A DNA stretch of 64,000 nt from Corella eumyota (taxonomy: Eukaryota > Chordata > Ascidiacea > Phlebobranchia > Corellidae). A model generated the notes under the pieces. The model was not told the DNA's origin, made no database searches, and was given only the letters and a program-made list of their open reading frames with translations. Positions 11,901 to 23,300 of this stretch are shown piece by piece. Every line of letters starts with the position of its first letter. The stretch's first letter is position 1. The position numbers were made by a program, and so were the translations under genes. The DNA is taken from NCBI GenBank assembly GCA_963082875.1, contig OY720101.1:4402001-4466000 (forward strand), given 5' to 3'.

Positions 11901-13167
11901 AAACTATAAAAATTATAAAAACTAAAAAAATGACATAGCCTACTGACCACTAAAATTTAAATGTTAAATGTTTCTACCGAAAGGTGACCTTGGCCATTTT
12001 TATCAATTTTAAATATTATTAAGTTAGTATGCCAAAGTTGCCAGATTCTTATTCTGCTAATTAATTTTGGTATTGTAAAAAAAAGTTAGGTTTGAGATTA
12101 ACTTAGGGATTTTATTGGGGATTGAGTCAAGGACCTTACTTGTGCCCCATTACTTGTTTTTAAATTAAATATATATTCATTTTAAAAATACAATTTATTT
12201 TAATTATTCTTAAAAGATGTCATTTTTAATCTATTTTACTAATTTTTGTCCTGGTATATTGCATGCTTGTAATTGAACAAAAAATTAGCCTACCTAGTTG
12301 TTAATTATCGATATATTCAATAGAAATAGGCCAAGTAAAATCCTAATAAAAATCTTGTATTCCCTAGTTTAACTAAATTGTAATATCATTTTTTTATGCT
12401 CAAAATATTATTTACAACCAGTACTTTCACACTATAACTCTATTCAAACTAATTTTGAAAAACATTTTAACTTAAAACTTATTTTACATTCAATTTACAA
12501 ACAGAATTTAATATTTTTTGTAATAAACTGCACAAACCGACATGTTTTTCTAATTGCGCTAAACAGCTTGAAAGTGTTTAATTTAAAATCAGATAAAATC
12601 TTATATACACCGATTTCCATTCAGTTGTTTAGGTTTTGTGTATAATAAAATTGTCCATTATTGTTCTAAATTTTACACATAAATTAGATATAAACAAAGA
12701 AAAAATATCACCAGTAAACACAGCTGAGCGCTTACAAATGATGGCTACCTAATGCAGGTGCTCACAACTATTTTATGTCTTTGGTTAAGTTGAGCTAAAT
12801 GTTTACCTTTTTTTTCCAAAATTTTATTTGTTTAATTATAATTGTGTCAAGTTGGAATCACAAACTTGTTTTATTTGAAATTTATGTAACATAATTTAGC
12901 AAAAAAAAAATTAAACCAGCTTTTAATAATTGTACAATCATTAAAATGTTTTCCTCAATTTTACAGATTAATCAATTTCTTGTTAATGTTATAAAAGGTT
13001 GGTGAAAGTTAACCTTTATTTTATTGTATATTTTTCTAATTAAAAATATATATTAGTTTAATTTTCACATACTTTGTGGTGTTCAAAATAGCAGTTATTT
13101 TCTAGTTAAGCATTCCTTTAAAACTTTTACCTAAAAGTCGAATAAAAAACTAAATTAATGCTTGTAG
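11901..13167. other. Gene 1 3' flank or last intron
   Basis: No gene was recognised. The right end (from about 12960, 'agattaatcaatttcttg') is already paralogous to the matching part of gene 2 (about 30124), which shows that the duplication includes the 3' part of the genes. Confidence 0.5.
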
Positions 13168-16100
13168 ATGATTGAAAAAAAAAACAAACGCCCCCCCCTA
13201 AATATGAAAGAAACAACATCTATCTCCACAAATAATGAAGAATCAGAAAGTTCCCAATCAACAAAATCAGTTTAAATAACTTTTGCACAAAATCAAATAC
13301 AGTTATTAAAAGTAAATTAAAACTTCAAAAGTGTCAATAAATATTTACCGTCAGGTAACTTAATTTAACAGCAGCACAGTTTTTAAACCTCTTAATAGAT
13401 TTAATAATTAATACTGGTTTTATTGTAGTACTACTGTTGTGCTTGGTATATTCATTATTAGGTTTTGGTTTAAGTAGAAATTGTTTTAATAACTTTTATA
13501 GCATGGTCAATATTGAACCTATTAAACTATGTATTGATGCTTTATTAAATATATTTTTGTTGTATTTAAAAATGTAGTTAATTTTAACAATTTATTTTAT
13601 TTTTTTATTTTAAATTCTTTTAAAGAACTTTTTTTAATTTAAGTTTTTTTGTCTTAAATAATTTATCTTCAATGTAAAAATTGGTTTGTGTTGTTTATCA
13701 TCTTCCTTATCTGGTTGCATATTTAATTTCTGGTTCTGGGTTTATATAAAAAATGATTAAAATTTATTTAAATTAACATTAGTATTTTAAGATTATTCCT
13801 CAAGGTATATGCACCTTCTTTATTATTATATGCATGCAATAATTTAATTATTATAAAATATTCAAAGTTCAAAATTGTCAATTTAAATTATAATAAAGTA
13901 ATTGTACAACCAATATATGGATATATATTTTATGAAAGGCAAACAGTATTTATAAAACATGGTCAAAGTTGTTCTTATTAAGAAATTATTAACAAGCTTT
14001 TGTTTATCATGTCAATATTATAGTGTGTTGTGCCTATAATTACATCACATCATTTAAGGAAATTAATTTTCAACTTTCATAAACAAACTAACACAACGTG
14101 TTATAAATAAACTGTAGACCCATATAAATTACAAAAGGAAATGGTAATATCATGTCATTAATAATATGTTATGCATTGTGCTAACAATATATTGATGTTT
14201 TCACAGTTTTGAATAAATAGCAAAATTTTAAAGCCTAATTTTGCATTGGTATAAAGTTTACATAAATTACGCATATATTATTTATTATGTAAGGGGCATT
14301 ATGTTCTTGTTTTTGTATAATAGATTTTACTCTTCATGTACTTTATTAAGTATATTGTAATCAGGCCATTGTCTTGGTATTTTACTTCCGTGTATTTCAA
14401 CATCAGCTATTAATGTGATTCGCTATCACTTTACACAATAACGTCACGTGACTTTTCATACGAAACTAGGCAGCGAAGTTACTACGTCAGGTCAATAAAA
14501 AGAACGAACTATCGATTTGTGAAATTCCAATTCCTGTTTTTTCTCTACTTTGTATGCTTTGTAAACAACAAAACGAAAGTCAACACCATTTCGAAGAAAT
14601 ACCGTTTGTTAAGTTTTATAGTGGGTTATAAACTTAGCAAAGCGGTTTTAATGCGGCATTTGGTATTTTTTGTACAAAGACATGTGGTAGATACATAAAA
14701 TATTCTTTTAATGATACTGTTGGAATTACATTCAAAATTGAATTATCATTGTTTAATTTTTACGGATTTAATTTTTTGGCCAATTCACTTTTATAAATAA
14801 AAGAAAGAATTGCGTAATATAAATTTACAACAAAAAATCTTTGTAAGTTGCAACTTTAACGCTTTTAACGAAATGTGTAACTTGATACTCAGTTTATTAT
14901 TTCAAAAGAACCACCAGACCATTGTTTTAAAGCCAGACAAAGCAAACTTGTCCGGGCAAAGTCTGTTTACTTGATCATAGTCAATGTTTAAACAAAAAGG
15001 GTTTATTCTTGTAACGTAGCAACAAAAATAAGAAATGAAAATATAACGGTTGTTTTTAATGTTTGCATGGCCAACAAAAATTGTATAGCCGACAAAATAC
15101 CCAAAGCGCTTAAATTTGTTTTAAAAGTTTTTCTCAATGTGTTTATACAATAGGAATTTCTAGTATTTAAATAAGGCCCAAGGTTTAAACAACTCCTGAA
15201 ATTCCCAAGGTCTATTTTAGTATCGAAGGTTACCAATACACACACACAACACAATATGGGCTTTTGGGTTTCTATAGGACCGCTTCGTAGTTAAAATAAC
15301 AATGATTCATTATTTAAAAGAAGTGGGGGTTACCTATCTGCTTAACGAATATGCAATATTTATTTTTTTAATAGTGTTTTTATTAATGGTTATATATTTT
15401 AAAAGCTTTGCTTGTTTATAAATTGACTAATTAAGTGTGGGATCATACTTCATAAGCGTCATATCATCGCAGTAAGATTAATATCCTGGTATTAGTTACC
15501 ACAAGCTGCTAAATGCTTATATATGTTGTGTAGAAAAATATTCTTAGTGATGCAACCAATTGTATAAATAAATATTCAACTAAAAATAATAAATCATTGG
15601 CAGGGCCACAAACAAAATATTTGGAAAAGCCCCCGTGTTTTGCGTGAGCGCATATAAGCAATGTTTGAATTTTACATGCTGCAATAGTTATTTATACCCT
15701 GTTAAAAATAACCGCCACACCCTGATCACGTGATTTATACCAGTCTTATTCCTACTCCAAGGCGACACCTAGAACTGATACAATTTACCATTGAACTTTA
15801 ACAAAATATCACGCGCATTTTAAAGGATTTATTAATTACAACCACTACTAAAACTTAGAATTTCTATAATATACGGACTAATATATAGGGACTTTTTGGT
15901 AAATATATTGTAGGAAAACGCTTGCATATAAATTTTGTTTATATCAACGTAGAAATATATATTTATATATATACCCATGTAGACCAATTAATTTGTAGCT
16001 TAGTTTTGTATAAATCCATATAAGCTTACTTTTAACTTTCATAAGAAAATAGTTTTAACTAGGCACTTGTTTATCAACTTTACGGTATATATTTAAATTC

Positions 16101-16520
16101 TCTTTCACGTGTAAACCCTGTTTTCAGTAGCGCCTTTAATATTTTTAAAGTTTTTTCGGCTTTACGTTAATTGCAAACGTTTTTATTTTTTAAACGAACG
16201 CTGTCCTATAAACATAGGTTTACACATATTCGGAAAATTTTTATTTTGGTAAATATTTATACAGTTTTAACCATCTGATGCGTCAGGTATTAAGTTTAAA
16301 ATAGTTTCAAAAATTGCATTACATGTATACAAAAAAACGATTTTTTTTCGAAAAATCGTTTATACTTGTTTTGCGTCTTACATTTAGGTAACATATTTTT
16401 CCTTTTTAAAACCTATTGATCAAATAGTAAAACACAAGGGTAACATTTGTCACGACAACCCGGTCTTAAGTCGACAGTCATGATTGCTAATAAATACCCA
16501 ATTATAAAGTCCATATCAGC
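12960..16520. repeat. Duplicated 3' flank, copy A (with B 30120-33655 and C 56630-58410)
   Basis: Long collinear similarity to copy B, starting inside the 3' end of the receptor genes and running past the last transposase codons. Examples are 'gtaaggggcattatgttctt' (14291), 'ccaaggcgacacctagaact' (15757) and 'acttgtccgggcaaagtctg' (14947). Copy C joins from about 13858. The frame at 15003-15254 (with a longer counterpart in B at 31897-32361) differs mostly by amino-acid-changing substitutions, so I do not call it a gene. Confidence 0.85.
13168..13275 (+). pseudogene. Decayed copy of an alternative cytoplasmic exon (gene 1)
   Basis: It corresponds in position and content to the second terminal exon of gene 2 (30337-30443): a TTGTAG acceptor, then Glu/Ser/Asn-rich coding sequence ending in ...STKSV and stop, as the gene 2 exon ends ...STDPV and stop. 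Joined in phase 1 from the GTAAG at 11887, the frame meets TGA at once, while the following 30 codons are open in another phase. An A-run and a C-run near the start suggest slippage. It is probably no longer used as a phase-1 exon. Confidence 0.5.
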
Positions 16521-19305
16521 CAAATACTGAATACCTCTAAATGTAGCCTTCGTTAGAAACACGCATTTTGAATAATCAAAGCCATCTCTACATAGCACAT
16601 CAGCAATAGTTCTGTAAGAGCATGTACTGTCATCAGACTTTATTAAAAGTTCAGGTGGAAAAAGAGGCTTTTCCAATAGACATGCCTGGCGCAACTGATG
16701 GTTATTTGCTAGTGTGTGACAAACATTAATGAAATTTTGAGTTCGTCGAATTACACTTTTAAAGTAGGAATGCTTACTTTCAAAACGCAAAGTAGAAAAA
16801 TGAGCAGTGGGGCCAAAGTTTAATATAGCCCATGGGTAATGGCGAATATAGTGATGTTTTGGGCGTAAACGTTTTTTGGGAAAACAAGATGCTCGCTTAT
16901 GCAAGTAGCTATCAATAAGATATTGCAAATGACATATAGTTATGTGATCTACACTCTTAGCAACAACAATTTCTGTTATTGTTCTAAGACGCAAAATCAG
17001 TTTCCAAATAGAATCATCAGGGTCTAATATGTTATTATAAAGAAAAAGTGGAAGTAATCTTAAGAGGCAACAATTTTGACTAGCATTTCCAGAAAGTTTT
17101 GTAGAGGTAACTAAAGGGGTGGGTGGTTTACACAAAGTATCTAAATACATATATTTAAACGAGACCAACCGTGCATTTAGAAATTGCATAGTGAACCACC
17201 CTTTTTTAATTAAATTTAAAATGAAAAGCATTGTGTCATACTGAACTACTCCCTCCAAAAAATCATGGGCAAGACAAGGTGGCAACCCCGGAGCACACAC
17301 ATGATAATATTCAAGTTCATTAAAAATACTATTTTTTCTGATGCCTTTATAAGTAAAAATAGGATTGTTATCAGCATTGTTAGAAATATGATGGATAGCA
17401 GCATTATAAGTTGTAAGAGTGCGCATTAAATGGCAACATAAACAATTGTTTTCAAAATCTAACCAAGTAACACTACAAAAACGACATCGATAACGAGAGG
17501 TACTAAAGTTGGTTGTAAAGCCTCCCAACCAATGGCTTCCCAAATTGTCTCCGGTTATGCAAAGCAAAGTACCATAAATATTTGATTTCATACCTATGTC
17601 AATGCCCTCAGATTCCAAAATCTTTAAATCATTTACTAAGGGTTGAAATAGGTTAGTAATATTAGCCGAATTCAAATAGTTCTCTTTACATAAAAGTACA
17701 AGTTGAAATTTATCAATTTTTGAGCGATTCCATGGGTATATATTTGCCAAAGTGTAGTAAACACCTAGCACCTTATGCTTACGCTTTGCTGAACCTAATG
17801 GATTTACAATTTCAAATGCATCTTGGTACAACACTATTGAGATGGATTTTTGATTTTTTTTTAATAATAAATTACTTTTATACGCAAGACCATCATGAAA
17901 ATCATTAAAAATTCCTGACTGATTGGCTGGCAGAGGATTTAAAAATTGATTTTGAACAGATTCATCAGTAAATAATGCTTTTAAAGTATCAATAATGGGC
18001 ACATACTAAAAAGTAGCTTCTCCAAAAGAAGCATCACCACCAACATTTAAATACATTGCTACGGCAGCAACATATTTAAAATTTTCCTTAAAGTACTTAT
18101 CACGACTATAAACTGATCGCAAAGGACCAGTTTTGTGCAGCGAATCGTAATTTGTAAGATTTTTTAGTTGAAACAAGATGGACTCTGTTTCTGGTAGGTC
18201 AATGTTATTTAAAACAGTTTGAAGAGTTTGGTAAACACTTTCAGAGTGATTAGCAATCAAATTTTGTACATGGACTATAATATAGTTCAAGGTGTTAGCT
18301 GGTATTAAGTAAACATACTGAAGCAAAAAATAGAAATAAGCCAAGTCTCTAGTAAAATCACCAGAATGAGTTGTAACAGTTGAAGTAACAGCTTGTTCAT
18401 AACTTTTAGTACTAGTGTTATCATCAATATCGATAGGTAAAGGTTCTAAATAACATAAGGATGTTGCTGTGTTTTCTTGTGCTTCAGTTTGAAAGTGATG
18501 ATGTCTTGAAATATGAGTAGAAAATGATGAAAGAACCTTGTATTTCTTGTTGCAGTTTGTTTCTGGGCATTTAACCTCATATCCATGACGAATATGCATT
18601 CTTAAATGCTTTCTTAACAAAGCACGTGAAAAGAATTCTTTCTTACACACTAAGCAATTAAGCTTAATAATACTAGTATCCATCTAATTTAATATCATTA
18701 CTTACGTCTTTAAACCTAAGATAACTAAAACTTAAAATAAATCCTAAAAACGGATAAGTTACAAAAATTAACGCGCCAACTTGTCTAGAAACTACTTTTT
18801 TTTTTTGAACGTTACATCACAAAGGGCGAATATACGACCAATGGAGCGTAACGTCGACCATGCTGCTTTTCTTGCGTTTTAGTTGGTAAAAACGATTTTT
18901 TTAACACACATTAAATTAAAAATTAAAAACAATAAAGAGTAATAATTGTTACAAAGTTTAAAAATTTAAATGTCAATTTCAGGCAAAAAATAAACCTCGT
19001 ATCGTGGTTTTGCATTAGAAAGCACAACAAAATACGTTTTGAAAAAAAAACTTTATAGTTGCGTTTTTTTGTTAAGTTTAACATTAGAGATTATAAATAT
19101 TTTGTTTAAAACAAAAAATATCATGTTTTTTTAAAAAAATATGTTAAAAAAATTACTGCGAAATACCGTAAATCTGATTTACAAATGCTCTTCGTAAAAG
19201 TTTACGCCGCATTTGTAAGTAAAATGGTAAATTTACTGCATTTTTACAGTAAAAATGATATTTACATACATTAACACTGTAAATTTTACTATTTTTTTAA
19301 CAGTG
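16390..19305 (-). mobile_element. EnSpm/CACTA transposon, one clear terminus
   Basis: Read from the minus strand, the element starts at 19305 with CACTGTTAAAAAAATAGT and a 32-bp stretch that itself ends in CACTG's complement. It is followed by subterminal short repeats of the type TTTACAGTAAA/TTTACTG (19140-19275), typical of EnSpm. The other terminus was not found. The coding end (16413-16520) is shared with copies B and C, so the left boundary given here is only the gene end and the real end may lie further left. No reliable target duplication could therefore be read. Confidence 0.65.
16413..18683 (-). CDS. EnSpm/CACTA-type transposase with N-terminal C2H2 fingers, one in-frame stop
   Basis: The frame runs on the minus strand from 18683 to 16413 without a shift (about 755 codons) but is split by one TAG at 18006-18008. 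The N-terminal part has two C2H2 zinc-finger-like units (CLVCKKEFFS...HLRMH and CPETNCNKKY...HISRHH). The core has LYQDAFEIVNPLGS, ITGDNLGSHWLGGF, CRFC, LAHDFLEGVVQYD and MRFESKHSYFK-like text (LRFESKHSYFKS here). These resemble the tnp2-like DDE transposases of animal EnSpm elements. Likely catalytic residues are the Asp in YQDAF, the Asp in HDFLEG and the Glu in FESKH (inference). The terminus at 19305 begins CACTG, as expected. With the stop it is probably inactive, although the rest of the frame is well kept, suggesting a fairly young loss. Confidence 0.8.
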
Positions 19306-20339
19306 TATACTCAGCTGCAGGGCACAAAAAAAAATTACTATTGTCAGTAGTCAATATATTTTAAAATTGAAACTTGTAACTTGAGCAAGACTGTCTAAAC
19401 GGTTTGGCTAAGATGTAAGACCGTAATTTACATTTGGCAAAGCAAATTTAGCATGACAAAAAACATTTTAACCAGTCAGTAATAATATTTAGTTACGGTA
19501 ATAAAAAAACTTAGGCTGTTTGGTAATAAAAAAACAGTGAATATAAAGTAGTTTGACCAGACCACAGTATAACTTTGGCCAGACCGCAAATAAATTCTGG
19601 CCCGACCATAAAATAACTTTGGCCGTTTGGTTTCGTTAAAATAAATATTTTTTCTTTTTGTTACAAAATTTAGCACTAATCCTTAACCCTGGTAGAGTGA
19701 GCCCATTTTCCAACTCGCTTCAAAGCGCTTCAGTATTGCCCGTTTAAAAAAAAAATTACGAATAAAAGAAAGTAATAAATAAAAAAATACATGACTTGAT
19801 TACATTTTATACATCTTTTTATTTAATGTTTATAGCATTAAATGTTATTAAGCCCGTTTGGTGCCATAACATAATATATAGAAAAACACGTACGTAGGCG
19901 AATCGGCTAGAAACAAGTATTGCTTTTGCCAACCGTCTTAAACTTTTGGAACGACTATAAAACAATTTAACTCTACCGAAAATAAAGGTTGCCCTGATCG
20001 TAATAACTTTTTTATATTGACTATAAATATATTCTGGCCCGACCACGAAATAACTTTGGCCAGATCGCAAATAAATTCTGGCCCGACCATAAAAGTAGTT
20101 TGGCCAGACCACAAAATAACTTTGGCCGGACGGCAAATAAATTCTGGCCCGACCATAAAGGTAGTTTAGATACCAACAAACTAGGCTGGCAATTCACAGT
20201 CGGACAGTATATATTTTAGTATTTTTATTGCCAGAATAAGTTTTTTATTTATAATTTTTAATTAATGATTATTATTTTTTGTTGCCAGAACAAGTATTAT
20301 TTGTGTTAAACCGTTTATTTCTATAACTAATTAACAAAC
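19306..20339. repeat. Short tandem repeats of a 'tggccagaccgcaaataaat' type upstream of gene 2
   Basis: Units containing 'aaataaattctggcccgacc' followed by 'ataactttggcc' occur at about 19550-19625 and again, two to three times, at about 20030-20170. Spacing within the second block is roughly 65 bp. The short frames across them are products of the repeat. The promoter of gene 2 should lie between this block and 20340, but I could not fix it. Confidence 0.65.
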
Positions 20340-23300
20340 ATGGATTATAGTTCAATACAGAAAAAACGACAAAAATGTACTTTATTTTTACTCGTAGTAC
20401 TTTTTTTGTTTGTTAAAGGTAGGTAATATTATTATCTAAAAATCTTTAAATTTTATCCGCGTTGGTTACAAAAACATTTAATAAATTGTCATATTGAACT
20501 AACACGACTATTTGTTTATTTGGTAAAAAATAGTAGTGTAAATAGACAAAATATAGCCTAGTTAAATGATTGCCGGTCGAATTGTACTCAGGTCGATGCA
20601 CCCAAAGCAATCTGTACTCGGGTTCAAGTTGCGGATCTCTATTACTTTCGCACGCCCGAATTTAACAAGGCGTTATAACCTAAATATGGCAATTGTTCAA
20701 CCAGACATTAAAAGTTAATTGAAATATGTTTTAATGAGTATAACTTAGTCCGCTTTACGAGTCAGATGTGTTAATGGGTAAACTGAATATGTGAGGGTTA
20801 GGGTAAGGGTTTAATTTATGCAACCTCTTTGTTTAATTACATGTGCCGTATTTCGGTTACACACCCTGTTTATGTGGGGCGTGCGAAATTAATAGAGATC
20901 CCAAGTTGCTCCGTACTCGCATTGCGCAACCATAAATACAATTTAGGCGCATAATAGCAAGAATCAGTTTATTAAATATGATTTACCTTTGTAGTAGTAA
21001 GATGCGATAAATACTTACATATGGTACATTTATTGTGTTGTTAATAAATTCTAATACAACCTAAGTCCAAAAGTGAACCAAAAATTCAGGCACTCACAAC
21101 TTAGAATACAACTAGTAAGGGTGCCTGCACTATTTTAAATTAGAACAAAAGATGATTAGATTAATTTTGATATTAAATATATATTTCCAAAGCCATTTTT
21201 TATATAACAAAAAGTGTCACATCAAAGCTACCTTTCTTATTTTACACCTTGGTTGCGATAAAGGTTAAAAGCAGCTGATAAAAAGATTTCAACAACATAG
21301 TAATTTATTATAACAAACATTGAAAAACACACTGCATTTTTACATACATTTATTAGTGAGTATATATATCCAATATGTATTTGTTTAAAATAAGATATAT
21401 AGATAATAGCTAGCAACACATGATATTTACGGTTAACTTAAGTAGCCTAAGTACCAATCGGTCGTTGATACAGCGGCTTGCAAGACAGTCTAAAAGGCGT
21501 AAAACCCTCGCAAAGAAATTACAAAATTTTGCTTGTTTTGAATACTGATTGCCTAGGACCCATAAACCAGAGTACAGATCAACTGGCAACCACTTAAAAT
21601 TAGGTGCCTTTTGTTACTAAACATAATATTTTAATCACATTTTTATGCTTGTTTTCCAGGTAATCATTGCACAAAGCAAAACTAATTTAATACGAAAGCT
21701 TATATAGAAAAATACTAAACTATTTGAATCATAATTAAAAAGGCCTTATTACCGACCTTAATAAGTCGTTAATATTTTTATTTTCAAGATGCACAAACTC
21801 AGCAGTTTGATTCAGAATTAAGTATAGAACCATTTCCAAACCAAGCATTGTTTTCCATGGTCACCGCTCAGATTAATGTAACATTTACAGGATCTTCAAC
21901 TAATGTGATATGGAGAATAAATTCTGTAAGTTTTTTTTGTATATACTTATATATAATTTAAAATTTTAATTTTAATAGTTTACCTATCATACAGGCTAAA
22001 CTATTTTTTGAAGCTTATGTTTGTTTATTTAAAATGTCAACATATTTAAAATGTCAACGTTTCTATAAAAAATATTTTTTTTATGTTTGTTTTAAATAAA
22101 TTTTTAGTTTCTGATTGATAACTTAATTTTTTTATTGTTCACCTATGCCACCCTATTATATAAAGTCAATTTAAAATGATTGCATTACTAAGCATAACTA
22201 TCTACAATAATAAGCTTTTGTGTACTAGTGTGTAGGGATGTGCCAAATCGTAAAAAGCTCGGCTCGTACAAGCATCTTAATTTTAAAAAAGCTCGGCCGA
22301 GCAATACGAGCTTTTGAATAGCGAAAATAAATACCTAAGTGACCTTTCGGTTCGTAACGCAAAATGTATGCCCGAAAAAAATACATAAATTTTTGTTGTG
22401 GACACGATTTTTTACAAGTTTTTTTTTAATTATTTGAATTAAATGTTATATCGCTGCAAGCTTGCTATAGATAAATAATTTAAAATTATATTGCTTTATT
22501 TAAAGAAGCGATTTAAAATCGTTAAAACGTACAGTGAAACGCCAAACAAACTTTACCGGTTTTAAGAAAATTGAAATAGGCTGAACTTAGGTTAGTGTTG
22601 TACTTTGTATTAAAATGCGAAAATTTACTTAAGCTTACGTAAATTCACATGAAGAAATGTAAGTATTTCGACATGACCAGGAGTTAACTGGTTACGAAGC
22701 GGGCTAGCAATAGCGCCCGCTGTCCTAAAAAGTCTTTCAATAAAAACACTAGTTGGCGGCGTGACAACAATTGAATAACAACGTCATATCTCGCGTGATA
22801 TAATAAAACCATAGAGATACTAATATGTATATATTAGTATATTTATCGGTAAACCGACGAATTTTTCGCAGTGAGTTATTAAACTATTGCATTTAAAAAG
22901 TTATAACACTGGACGGCGTTCGATTTGCATTATAATGTAGCGAGAAGAAAAAAATTAATTTAGTTGATAATGCTCGGATAATTTAACGTGAAAGCTCGGC
23001 AAAAACCGAGCCTTTAAAATGCCTAGGCTCGTACACGAGTACGAGCCCGAGCACTCGGCTCGACACATCCCTACTAGTGGGTCGACTGAAAATGAGGGAA
23101 TGGAAATTGAAGAAACGGAAAATGAAGGAACGGAAAATGAAGGAACGGAAAATGAAGGAACGGAAAATGAAGGAACCGGAAAATGAAGGAACGGAAAATG
23201 AAGGAACCGGAAAATGAAGGAACGGAAAATGAAGGAACCGGAAAATGAAGGAACGGAAATTGAAAGAAAGTGAAAAAAGGAGTAGCGGAATCCTAAAAAA

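Noticed and set aside
13175-13205. A-run and C-run as a regulatory element
   Set aside because: Simple slippage runs inside a decayed exon explain them.
15003-15254. 83-codon minus-strand frame, with a longer relative at 31897-32361
   Set aside because: Differences between the two copies mostly change amino acids, the frames diverge after a short indel, and copy C lacks most of it; no known domain.
16060-16110. 'cacttgtttatcaactttac' as the missing EnSpm terminus
   Set aside because: It only loosely resembles CACTGTTAAA and lies within sequence shared with copy B outside any clear element edge.
19819-20156. Overlapping frames with repeated 'ARIYLRSGQ' text
   Set aside because: Produced by the short tandem repeat; no gene features.
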